Below, piece after piece: positions 43,084 through 51,583 of a DNA stretch of 64,000 nt (position 1 is its first letter; the number at the start of each line of letters is the position of its first letter). Made by a program: the position numbers and the translations under genes. This DNA comes from Auritidibacter ignavus (GTDB taxonomy: Bacteria > Actinomycetota > Actinomycetes > Actinomycetales > Micrococcaceae), in contig NZ_RDQR01000005.1 of the NCBI RefSeq assembly GCF_003703835.1, forward strand, positions 59,754 through 123,753, read 5' to 3'. The notes below the pieces were generated by a model that saw only the letters and a list, made by a program, of their open reading frames with translations, ran no database searches and was not told the origin of the DNA.

Positions 43084-44815
43084 CGCGAGCCTCCTTCCTG
43101 CCCAGAGTCTCTGATGTAGCATCCGATGCGCCGGTGGCAGCATCGGTGGCTTCTTCGGGGTCATTGTCGTCTTCACCGGCACCATTCGAGGACTCGGAAG
43201 CTAATTCGATGCCATATCCGTTGAGTTCCTGGAGGTCTTCGGCGGCTTGGGCGGCTGCCTCATCGCCGAGCACGGATTCAATATACGGGGTGCGAGCGAG
43301 CATATCTTCGGCCGCCTGGTCCGCGAAGCTATACAGTGGGCCGGCGACCACGGTAAGGCCTACACCCACGGCGACCAGTCCGACGGTGGGGGCCACCAGG
43401 CCGGCTAGGTTTTTGCGGATGGGTGGCTGGTTATTCTCGGCGGCTTCGGCTTCTTCGGACACGCGCAAGGTGGCATCTTCGACGTCCTCAGCTCGGCGCC
43501 AGAAGACGCGGGCCCAGATCCGGACCATCACCAGTAGGGTCAACAGGGAGGTGACTACCGAGGCAATGACGAGGGCGAAGGCCAACGGGGAGCCCTCCCC
43601 CACACCGGCCTGTAGCAGACCGACCTTGCCGATAAATCCGGAAAACGGCGGGATACCCCCGAGGTTCAGGGCCGGAATGATGTAGAGCACCCCGATCAAC
43701 GGTGAAATCTTCAGCATCGAGCCCAGGCGGTCGATATTGGCGGTACCGGCCCGGTATTCAATGAGCCCGGTGACCAAGAACAGCGAGGTCTGGATGGTGA
43801 TGTGGTGGACCACGTAGAACACGGTGGCGCCCAGCCCCACCACATTGGCTAGGGCCAGCCCAAAGATCATGTAGCCGATATGGGAGACCAAAGTAAACGA
43901 CAGCACACGTTTGATATCCGACTGCACCAGGGCACCGAGGATACCGATCACCATGGTCAGCCCGGCGACCACCAGCAACAGATCGTTGAGCCGGTTGCCT
44001 GGGAACAGCAGGGTTTCGGTGCGCACGATGGCGTAGACACCGACCTTGGTCAGTAAGCCGGCGAACACCGCGGTGACCGGGGCTGGGGCGGTGGGATAGG
44101 AGTCAGGCAACCAGAACGACAGCGGGAACACGGCGGCTTTAATCCCGAACCCAACCAACAACATGATGTGTAGCACCTGTTGCAGGTCGGGGTCGAGTTC
44201 GGCGAGTTTGACCGCCAGATCGGCCAGGTTCACGGTTCCGGTCGCGCCATAGATCATCGCGATCGCGATCAAAAAGATCACCGAGGAGATCACTGAGACC
44301 ACGACGTAGGTGACACCGGCGCGGATCCGTGGGCCGGTCCCGCCCATGGTCAGCAACACGTAGGAAGCCGTCAGCAGGATTTCGAAGCCCACATAGAGGT
44401 TGAAGAGGTCTCCGGCTAAGAACGCGTTGGACACCCCGGCGGTCAGGATCAGGTAGGTGGGGTGGAAGATCGAGACCGGCCGGGGCGTGTCGTCATCGCC
44501 GATACCCTGTGCGGAGGCGTAGAGCAACACCGCGAGCACCACAGTGGTGGCAACCACCAGCATCAGCGCCGAGAACCGATCGACCACCATCACGATGCCC
44601 CAGGGGGCTTCCCAACCGCCGAGGAAGACGGCGTTGGCGCCCTCGTTCCAGGTGGCGATCAGTAGCGCGACCTCCAAGAGCAGGGTAACCACAATGGTCA
44701 GCACGGTCACCAGGATTTGGCCACGCGGACGTCGGACCAACGTAAAGGCGAGGGCGGCGCCCAGGATGGGCAACACGACGGCCAGCGGGGCCATGGAGAT
44801 CACATCGAGCTGCAT
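43076..44815 (-). CDS. mnhD: Mrp antiporter subunit D (NuoN/M-like)
   Basis: 579 residues with about fourteen helices of the proton-translocating NADH dehydrogenase/Mrp antiporter family: IKAAVFPLSFWLPDSYPTAPAPVTAVFAGLLTKVGVYAIVR holds the key Lys and Glu residues. The C-terminus (from about 520) is a Glu/Ala-rich tail not usual in shorter homologs. Overlaps mnhC by 16 bp. Confidence 0.93.
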   Translation of the reverse strand: MQLDVISMAPLAVVLPILGAALAFTLVRRPRGQILVTVLTIVVTLLLEVALLIATWNEGANAVFLGGWEAPWGIVMVVDRFSALMLVVATTVVLAVLLYASAQGIGDDDTPRPVSIFHPTYLILTAGVSNAFLAGDLFNLYVGFEILLTASYVLLTMGGTGPRIRAGVTYVVVSVISSVIFLIAIAMIYGATGTVNLADLAVKLAELDPDLQQVLHIMLLVGFGIKAAVFPLSFWLPDSYPTAPAPVTAVFAGLLTKVGVYAIVRTETLLFPGNRLNDLLLVVAGLTMVIGILGALVQSDIKRVLSFTLVSHIGYMIFGLALANVVGLGATVFYVVHHITIQTSLFLVTGLIEYRAGTANIDRLGSMLKISPLIGVLYIIPALNLGGIPPFSGFIGKVGLLQAGVGEGSPLAFALVIASVVTSLLTLLVMVRIWARVFWRRAEDVEDATLRVSEEAEAAENNQPPIRKNLAGLVAPTVGLVAVGVGLTVVAGPLYSFADQAAEDMLARTPYIESVLGDEAAAQAAEDLQELNGYGIELASESSNGAGEDDNDPEEATDAATGASDATSETLGRKEARDE

Positions 44816-45306
44816 GAGCGATCAACTCCTGTTGTGGTGGAGCCGGACTCGGCCGAGGGCGCGTCGTAGGCCATGTTCGGGTCCTGGTCGTCGTCAATAA
44901 ACTCGGATTCTTCCTCGCGTAGCTCGGCATCATCTTCGGCGTCGTAGGTGGGTTGCTCGGCCACCTTGACGTCTTCGACGTCAACGGAAACTTCATCGCG
45001 ACGGGCCAGCACCCAGGAGCGGTAGATCATCGCCAGCAAGAAGGAGGTGGTGGCAAATGAGATCACGATCGAGGTCAACGTGAGAGCTTGTGGCAACGGA
45101 TCGGCGTATTCATCGGCACTGACCGAGTCGCGCACGATCGGGGGCCAACCGGCGGGGCCGGCCATGATGATGATCAACAGGTTGGCTCCGTTGGTGAACA
45201 TGACCAGCCCGAGCATAATGCGGGTCAGGGTCCGTTCCATGACCATATAGACCGCACCGGCGAACAGTGCTCCCATGATGATCAGCAAGATCGCATCGAT
45301 CGTCAT
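44800..45306 (-). CDS. mnhC: Mrp antiporter subunit C (NuoK-like)
   Basis: 168 residues, three helices related to NuoK: VYMVMERTLTRIMLGLVMFTNGANLLII and PLPQALTLTSIVISFATTSFLLAM. An acidic tail of about 50 residues follows. It starts on the last base of the mnhA stop. Confidence 0.92.
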   Translation of the reverse strand: MTIDAILLIIMGALFAGAVYMVMERTLTRIMLGLVMFTNGANLLIIIMAGPAGWPPIVRDSVSADEYADPLPQALTLTSIVISFATTSFLLAMIYRSWVLARRDEVSVDVEDVKVAEQPTYDAEDDAELREEESEFIDDDQDPNMAYDAPSAESGSTTTGVDRSCSSM

Positions 45307-48300
45307 CAGCGACCACCTCCGGTTCGCGGTTGTGCTGTGGACTGAGTACTGACCTGCTTGCGACGGGCCTCAGCTTCTTCGCGGACGGCCAATTCCTTTT
45401 CGTACCGACGGTCGACCTCTGCACCCAGGGAACGCAATACGTCGATGACCAGGCCGATCACCACGAGGTAGACCCCGATATCGAAGATCAATGCCGAGGC
45501 CGCGTGGACGTAACCGAAGACCGGTAGCGTGAATTCAAAGTCGACCTGCTGGAAGACCTCACCGCCGAAGAACAGCGGGATGATCCCGGAGATGGCGGCC
45601 AGCGCCAGTCCGGAGCCCAGCACCACACCGGCGGGGATGCGCACGGTTTGGGCCAGCTCATAGCGGCCAGCGGCCAGGTACCGAATGGTCAGCGCCAGAC
45701 CGGCCAGCAGACCACCGGCGAAGCCACCGCCGGGGACGTTGTGTCCGGCCAGTAGCAGGTAGATCGAGATCAGGATGATGATGTGGAAGATCAGGCGGGT
45801 GACCACTTCGAAGATGATGGAGCGACGTTCCGGCGCCAGGGTCCGACCGGCGATCAGCCACGGGTCACGCGAAACCGTCGAGAACCCACGCACCACCGAG
45901 ATTTCGCCGGTGCTCAGCGACGCGGCTTTATGGTTATAGCGTCCCACCGAGCCGGGTTCCACATCGGCCAATGAGTGGTGGCGGAAACGCTCCCGGGTGG
46001 CGATGAAGACCAGCGAGGCCACACCGGTGGCGGCCGCGGTGAGCACCGTGATTTCGCCGAAGGTATCCCAGGCGCGCATATCGACCAGGGTGACGTTGAC
46101 GATGTTGTAGCCACCGCCTTCTTCGGCGGCCAGTTCCGGCATTTTCAGTGAAATGGGGTCCTGCACACGGGAGGCCAGCACGGTAGCAGCCAACCACATC
46201 ATCACCAGACCGAATCCGATCGACAAGAGCGCGCGCGCCCAGCGGTTATTGCGTCCATGTAGCCCGGTGGGAACCCGCGGTGGCAGTACCCGCAGGCCCA
46301 ACACCATGGCCACCAGCACGATGGATTCCACCAGCAACTGAGTCAGGGCCAGATCCGGAGATCCGCGGAGCGCGAAGATGGCGGCCAGCACGTAGCCGGT
46401 GGCTGAGACCAGCATGACGGCCATGAAACGACGACGGGCCCAGACGGCACCAGCCACGGCAATGATCATACAAATCGAGGCCAGCACCAGACCCGGTGAT
46501 TGCTCCAGTCGCCAGTCGCCGAAGAAGGCCACGTTGGGCAGGCTGACAGTGGTGGGATCGTTATTGGTCGGGAACAGCATGGCCAGCAACGGTCCCACGG
46601 TGGCCACGGTAAGAATGATGAACAGGTAGAAAGCCAGGTCACCGCGCTGGGTGCGACCGGTGACCCAGACAGCAAAGGCATCTAGACGCTGCAGGGTCCA
46701 ACGATAGACTTTGGCCGAATCCACCCAGGACGGTACGGCATCTTGTGCATGCCAGACCCGGTCTTTGAAGGCGTAAAGCACCAGACCGACGAGAATGATC
46801 GCGATAGAAATTGCCAGCACCGGGGTGAATCCGTGCCACAGCGCCAGGTAGGCCGGATCGTTCTCAAAACCGGCTAACGGTTCGGCGGTTTGGCCATAGG
46901 CCTCGGGCAGGGCACCCATCAATCCGGGAACGAAGGCGGCGACCAGGCTGATCACGCTCAGCACCGCTGCTGGGGTGGTACCCAGGATCGAGGCCGACTT
47001 TTCGACCGGGGTGTCTTCCATCTGCTGGGTAACGCCCTGGTCGTCCACGGTGGTCTTAGTGGCGAAACCACCCCAGAGGAACCGTGCAGTGTAGGCAACG
47101 GTGAAGACCGAACCCAGTACCGCCACGGCGAGTGGCAGCCACGCCCAGACGATACCCCAGAAGCTCGGGGCCGCATACGCGTCAGTGGCGACTTGTGAGT
47201 GGACCTCGCCCCAGTGCAGGGCTGATTCCAGCACGGATTCTTTGGCCACGAAACCAAAGAACGGTGGGATACCGGCCATCGACAACGAGGCCAGCAGGGC
47301 GAAGGCAAAAAGCCACGGATGGTTTCGGCCCAACCCGGACAGACGGTTCACATCGCGCGTTCCGGCCATTTTATCGATGAGGCCCACCAGCATGAACAGG
47401 GGTGCTTTGAACAGCGTGTGGGCCATCAGCATGGCCAGTCCTGCCATGGCGGCGTCGCGGTCACCCAACCCGTTGGCGATCATCAAGAATCCCAGCTGGG
47501 AGACGGTGCCGAAGGCCAGGACGAGTTTGATATCGGTTTGACGTAGGGCTCGCCAGCCGCCGACAAGCATGGTCCACATTCCGACCCCGAGCACCATCAC
47601 TTGCCAGACTGGCATGTCGGCGTATCCGGGGGCTAGTCGTGCCACCAGATAAACACCGGCTTTGACCATGGCAGCCGAGTGCAGGTAAGCCGAAACCGGG
47701 GTGGGGGCTGCCATAGCCGCGGGGAGCCAGAAGTGGAAAGGCACCTGGGCGGATTTAGTCAACGCACCCAGTAGCACCAGGCCGATGGCCCAGCCCATAA
47801 AGGCTTCCGAGTAGGGGCCAGTCAGGAGTTCTTCGGAACGGTTGACAACCTCGGAAATCCGGTAGGTGCCGGCTGATTCACCGAGCATCATCAGTCCGAC
47901 CAGCATGGCCAGACCACCGAAAGTGGTCACTATCAGCGCGGTAATCGCGGAGCGACGGGCGAAGATTCGTTGCCCGGCGTAACCGATCAGCAGGAAGGAC
48001 AGCACCGAGGTGATTTCCCAGAAGATGTAGAGCACCAGTAGATCATCGGTGGTGACCAGCCCGAACATGGCGCCGGCGAAAGCCAAAAGTTGAGCACCGA
48101 AGGTACCGTTGCGCGGGTCGCCGGCGCTGAAATACCGAGAGCAGTAGACCAGCACCAGAGCGCCCACACCGAGCACGATCAGCGACATCAGTGCCGCCAG
48201 GGTATCCATCCGGAAGGAGAGTTCAACGCCGATCTCGGTTAACCACGGGTAGGTGCTCACCAGCGGGTCATTGGCGGCATCGGCGGCTGCTCCGGAGGCT

Positions 48301-48482
48301 AAGAGTTGCTCGGAGTGGAGAATATGTGGCATCTGGGTGAGAACCCAGATGAAACCGGCGGCTGGAACCGCAGCCAAGACAAAGAAACCAGCCCGATCGG
48401 TAACTCGGAAAATCCAGGGCGCGACCAATGCGACGGCGAACAGTGCAATCAGCACAATGAGCACGGTCGTCCTCCAGAGCAA
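45306..48482 (-). CDS. mnhA: Fused Mrp antiporter subunits A and B
   Basis: 1058 residues. The first 790 correspond to MnhA (NuoL-like), including VPFHFWLPAAMAAPTPVSAYLHSAAMVKAGVYLVARL and GIPPFFGFVAKESVLE; the MbhD/E-like C-terminal section follows. From about residue 900 an MnhB domain (LAGHNVPGGGFAGGLLAGLALTIRY) is joined in frame, so no separate mnhB exists. First gene of the mnhABCDEFG operon; the 270-bp gap upstream carries its promoter. Confidence 0.93.
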   Translation of the reverse strand: MLWRTTVLIVLIALFAVALVAPWIFRVTDRAGFFVLAAVPAAGFIWVLTQMPHILHSEQLLASGAAADAANDPLVSTYPWLTEIGVELSFRMDTLAALMSLIVLGVGALVLVYCSRYFSAGDPRNGTFGAQLLAFAGAMFGLVTTDDLLVLYIFWEITSVLSFLLIGYAGQRIFARRSAITALIVTTFGGLAMLVGLMMLGESAGTYRISEVVNRSEELLTGPYSEAFMGWAIGLVLLGALTKSAQVPFHFWLPAAMAAPTPVSAYLHSAAMVKAGVYLVARLAPGYADMPVWQVMVLGVGMWTMLVGGWRALRQTDIKLVLAFGTVSQLGFLMIANGLGDRDAAMAGLAMLMAHTLFKAPLFMLVGLIDKMAGTRDVNRLSGLGRNHPWLFAFALLASLSMAGIPPFFGFVAKESVLESALHWGEVHSQVATDAYAAPSFWGIVWAWLPLAVAVLGSVFTVAYTARFLWGGFATKTTVDDQGVTQQMEDTPVEKSASILGTTPAAVLSVISLVAAFVPGLMGALPEAYGQTAEPLAGFENDPAYLALWHGFTPVLAISIAIILVGLVLYAFKDRVWHAQDAVPSWVDSAKVYRWTLQRLDAFAVWVTGRTQRGDLAFYLFIILTVATVGPLLAMLFPTNNDPTTVSLPNVAFFGDWRLEQSPGLVLASICMIIAVAGAVWARRRFMAVMLVSATGYVLAAIFALRGSPDLALTQLLVESIVLVAMVLGLRVLPPRVPTGLHGRNNRWARALLSIGFGLVMMWLAATVLASRVQDPISLKMPELAAEEGGGYNIVNVTLVDMRAWDTFGEITVLTAAATGVASLVFIATRERFRHHSLADVEPGSVGRYNHKAASLSTGEISVVRGFSTVSRDPWLIAGRTLAPERRSIIFEVVTRLIFHIIILISIYLLLAGHNVPGGGFAGGLLAGLALTIRYLAAGRYELAQTVRIPAGVVLGSGLALAAISGIIPLFFGGEVFQQVDFEFTLPVFGYVHAASALIFDIGVYLVVIGLVIDVLRSLGAEVDRRYEKELAVREEAEARRKQVSTQSTAQPRTGGGR

Positions 48483-48753
48483 TTATGGGGCAGGCACCCT
48501 TCTTACTTTAGCGCTTTTCGGTGTGGTCGATTGTCACAGGACGTCGTCACCGACGATGCCAGAGGGCTTTAAATCTGCCCACAGAGACGTTATTCCGGTC
48601 GTAACGAGTCAGCCCACAGCATCAGAACAGACCCCGGGGTTCCCCGGCATTTTGGGGTAGCACCGCCATTAACTCGGCCATATCGCCTTGAAAAATACAT
48701 CTTTCATTCAGGTTCCAGTACCGCTGGTTGCCAATTCACGGTTATGAAAAATT
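48483..48753. promoter_or_regulatory. Intergenic region: Mrp operon promoter and MFS gene end
   Basis: The region lies upstream of mnhA and downstream of the MFS gene, which points toward it on the same strand. An ACCCCGGGGTTCCCCGG segment near 48633 can form a weak hairpin. I find no recognisable riboswitch or RNA gene. Confidence 0.35.
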
Positions 48754-50106
48754 TCACAGGGTCCGTGAAGTCACCTTCGGATCCCGGACCGGAATCAGCA
48801 ACACGGCTCCGGCTAGCAGAACCAGCATGATGGCAGGAATCATGGCGCGGGAGTCTCCCACGATCCCGACGAACAAAGCGATGAGTGCGGGTGAGAGGAA
48901 GGAAACCGAACGCCCGGTGGTGGCGTATAACCCGTAGATTTCACCGGCCGTGTCAGGAGTCACCAGTCTTCCCAGAAAACCGCGGGATGCCGACTGCACC
49001 GGGCCCACGAAGAAACACAGCAATAGTCCACCGACCCAGAACGCTCCCGCACCGTCGAGGAAGAAAATCGTTCCGGCCAAGACCAAGATATCGGCCAGTG
49101 AGATCCAGATGACCCACTTAGGCCCGAGCTTGTCATCCAGGAACCCTCCGGAAAAAGCGCCGATGGCTGCGACAACATTGGCGCCAATACCGAACAGCAA
49201 CACGTCGCTGGCGCTGATGCCATAGACCGTGGTGCCCAAGACTGCGCCGTAGGCGAAGATTGCACCGGTGCCGTCGCGAAAGACCGCCGAGGAGATCAGG
49301 AAAGCTAAGGTGTTGCGGTCTTCACGCCACATACGCACCAGAGTGCCCCAGAGTTGGCGGTAGGATTCCACCACGCTAGGAGAGGGTTCGTGTGCGTTCT
49401 TCTGAGCCGACTCAGCCGAGTTGGTGAGGTCAGCCCCGACGCCACGCCGTTGAGCGAAGAGCACAGGCAAGGAAAACAGGAGAAACCACCCGGCCGCGAT
49501 GACTGCCACGATACGAATGTTGAGCATCTGCTCATCAGGGACCCCGAACCAGTGTGGCCCCTCGGAAATGAAGCCCAGGTAGAGCAGACCCAAAAGCACT
49601 ATTCCACCGAGGTATCCGCAAGCCCAGCCAATACCCGAGATGCGTCCGATCGTGGACGGCGTGGAAATATCGACCAGCATCGCGTTGTAGTGGACTTCGG
49701 CGTATTCGAAGAACACGTTGCCGGCTGAGAGCAGAATGACTCCCAGCACCAGGTAGGTTTCCTGCGGTTGGACGAAGAAACAGCTCGCCATACACGCCAC
49801 CACGAGCGCTGTGTTCATGCCTAACCAGAGCGTTCGTTTCCCGCCGCGGTCGCCCCGCTGGCCAATCACCGGTGCGGTCACCGCAATTAGTGCGCCGGCG
49901 ACCGCGTTGCCGGCTGCCAACCACGAGGTGCCTCTGCCATCGGGACCGAAAACCTCAGAGCTCAGATACGTGCCGAAGACGAAGGTCACCATCACGGCAT
50001 TGAAGGCCGCCGACCCCCAATCCCACAGCGACCACGCCACCACACGCAGACGCCGCGACGTTTGGCGGGACCCGTCAGGAACGTGTTGGAGGCTGGCGGA
50101 GCTCAT
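48754..50106 (-). CDS. MFS transporter of the UMF1 family
   Basis: 450 residues from the ATG at 50106. Twelve helices; the N-terminal VVAWSLWDWGSAAFNAVMVTFVFGTYL is diagnostic of the UMF1 (Atg22-like) group. GQRGDRGGKR is the MFS loop 2-3 motif. The substrate is unknown; Atg22 exports amino acids from yeast vacuoles. It follows dcd by 14 bp, so the two are likely co-transcribed. Confidence 0.85.
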   Translation of the reverse strand: MSSASLQHVPDGSRQTSRRLRVVAWSLWDWGSAAFNAVMVTFVFGTYLSSEVFGPDGRGTSWLAAGNAVAGALIAVTAPVIGQRGDRGGKRTLWLGMNTALVVACMASCFFVQPQETYLVLGVILLSAGNVFFEYAEVHYNAMLVDISTPSTIGRISGIGWACGYLGGIVLLGLLYLGFISEGPHWFGVPDEQMLNIRIVAVIAAGWFLLFSLPVLFAQRRGVGADLTNSAESAQKNAHEPSPSVVESYRQLWGTLVRMWREDRNTLAFLISSAVFRDGTGAIFAYGAVLGTTVYGISASDVLLFGIGANVVAAIGAFSGGFLDDKLGPKWVIWISLADILVLAGTIFFLDGAGAFWVGGLLLCFFVGPVQSASRGFLGRLVTPDTAGEIYGLYATTGRSVSFLSPALIALFVGIVGDSRAMIPAIMLVLLAGAVLLIPVRDPKVTSRTL

Positions 50107-50120
50107 GGTCTGGAATCCTG

Positions 50121-50702
50121 TCAGCGTTCGATCGTGGTGCGGTAGAAATTCAGATGGCTCCGCGACGCGGTCGGCCCACGCTGACCTTGGTAACGGTTGA
50201 GATTTCCGCCGGAACCGTAGGGCTCCTCGGCCGGCGAGGAGAGGTTGAAGAAGCACAATTGGCCAATCTTTGACCCCGGCCAAAGCTTAATCGGAAGGGT
50301 GGCCATATTGGACAGTTCCAAGGTGATATGACCGGAAAAGCCCGGGTCGATAAATCCGGCGGTGGAATGCGTGAGCAGCCCGAGCCGTCCCAGCGACGAC
50401 TTCCCTTCGAGTCGCGCTGCCACGTCGTGGGCGATCGTGACTTGCTCGTAGGTCGCACCCAGCACAAACTCCCCCGGGTGCAAAATGAACGGCTCATCCG
50501 GGTCTACGCTGACCAAACGGGTCAGATCTGGTTGCTCTACCGAGGGATCGATGTGCACATTGCGGTGATTATCAAAGAGACGAAAGAACCGGTCCAAGCG
50601 CACATCAATACTGGCCGGCTGGACCATGTCACGGTCCAGCGGATCGAGTTGAATACGGCCAGAATCCAAGGAGGCCTTAATATCGCGATCAGAGAGAAGC
50701 AC
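50121..50702 (-). CDS. dcd: dCTP deaminase
   Basis: 193 residues, GTG start. Motifs [44 protein letters not shown] (catalytic Glu in TLEL) and [14 protein letters not shown]. The enzyme makes dUTP (or dUMP in bifunctional mycobacterial homologs) for thymidylate synthesis. Whether this one also hydrolyses dUTP cannot be read with certainty. It lies close to a tRNA-Gly gene encoded on the opposite strand. Confidence 0.93.
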   Translation of the reverse strand: MLLSDRDIKASLDSGRIQLDPLDRDMVQPASIDVRLDRFFRLFDNHRNVHIDPSVEQPDLTRLVSVDPDEPFILHPGEFVLGATYEQVTIAHDVAARLEGKSSLGRLGLLTHSTAGFIDPGFSGHITLELSNMATLPIKLWPGSKIGQLCFFNLSSPAEEPYGSGGNLNRYQGQRGPTASRSHLNFYRTTIER

Positions 50703-50833
50703 GAATCTAACCTATCTCAGTTAGCAACTTCAGACTTAATGGCACGTGCCAATGTCAGGTTTTGCCACACCGGGGTGATGGCACATCGAAAGTCAACATC
50801 TGGTACCCTCTATATGTCTCTGATGTGAGATCT

Positions 50834-50904
50834 GCGGGCGTAGCTCAATGGTAGAGCGCTTGCTTCCCAAGCAAGATACGCGGGTTCGATTCCCGTCGCC
50901 CGCT
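50834..50904 (+). tRNA. tRNA-Gly (anticodon CCC)
   Basis: A 71-nt cloverleaf: acceptor stem GCGGGCG / CGCCCGC, D-arm TAGCTCAATGGTAGAGC, anticodon stem CTTGC / GCAAG around loop TTCCCAA (anticodon 50866-50868), and T-arm CGGGTTCGATTCCCG. The discriminator is T and no CCA is encoded. It reads GGG codons. Confidence 0.97.
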
Positions 50905-51583
50905 CGTTCAACGTTCCCGTCGCCACCGGGCGCGCAGAAAAAATGCGGTAGATCTGCTCGGACGCGATAGGTACCCACAGCGATTGATGGCCCGGAGAGC
51001 CCTGCGCCCTTCACAATAAGGTTATGCCGACCATGTTGTCCCTGCCGGTGGCGAGGTGGCCGGGACTTTTGTTCCGGAACTTTTCCGGGGCAGTTAGAAA
51101 TGACAACCAATCCCCCGGGTCGCTCGATACACCCGAACCCCGATAAATGCGGGGTGTCGCTGATCAGTTCTTCGCGATGCTACGCGATGTTTGACGAGCA
51201 AATCACGAACTGATCGAGGCACCGACGCATCCTGGCCCGGGGCTTTTGCTCGCCAGTGGACTACCGGAATTTCGGGATGTACAAACACTCATCACGTCCA
51301 GACCGATCCTCGTGGCGCATACCATCCGTGAACTCGACACTGGGATGAAGAGTCGCTGACGGTGTCGCGTTCAACCAATGACCGGGCTTGGAGCACCGCT
51401 GTTCGCACCTCGTGCTAACGGCCGCACCGCACAATGCAAGGTCCACAATGACCAAAACCACATCGGCCTGACAAGGAGTTTTATCAGAGTTCCGGTGTTC
51501 GGGAGGCCGGCGTTACCTCGTATTTACGTACCCGGACCACAGTGCACACGTACCCAAAAAATTACTCACACCTAAGGAGTACT
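50905..51583. other. Gene-free stretch between tRNA-Gly and the surface phosphoesterase
   Basis: About 680 bp. Short open frames on the minus strand show no recognisable homology or good ribosome binding site. I see a small hairpin (ACCCCG-N7-CGGGGT near 51137) and a 9-bp inverted repeat GATCAGTTC / GAACTGATC at 51162-51170 and 51207-51215. Location at a tRNA 3' end makes a former integration site possible, but no duplicated tRNA end is visible. Confidence 0.45.

Noticed and set aside
51094..51461. Two overlapping short minus-strand ORFs next to tRNA-Gly
   Set aside because: No ribosome binding site, no recognisable homology and no hydrophobic or domain-like pattern.
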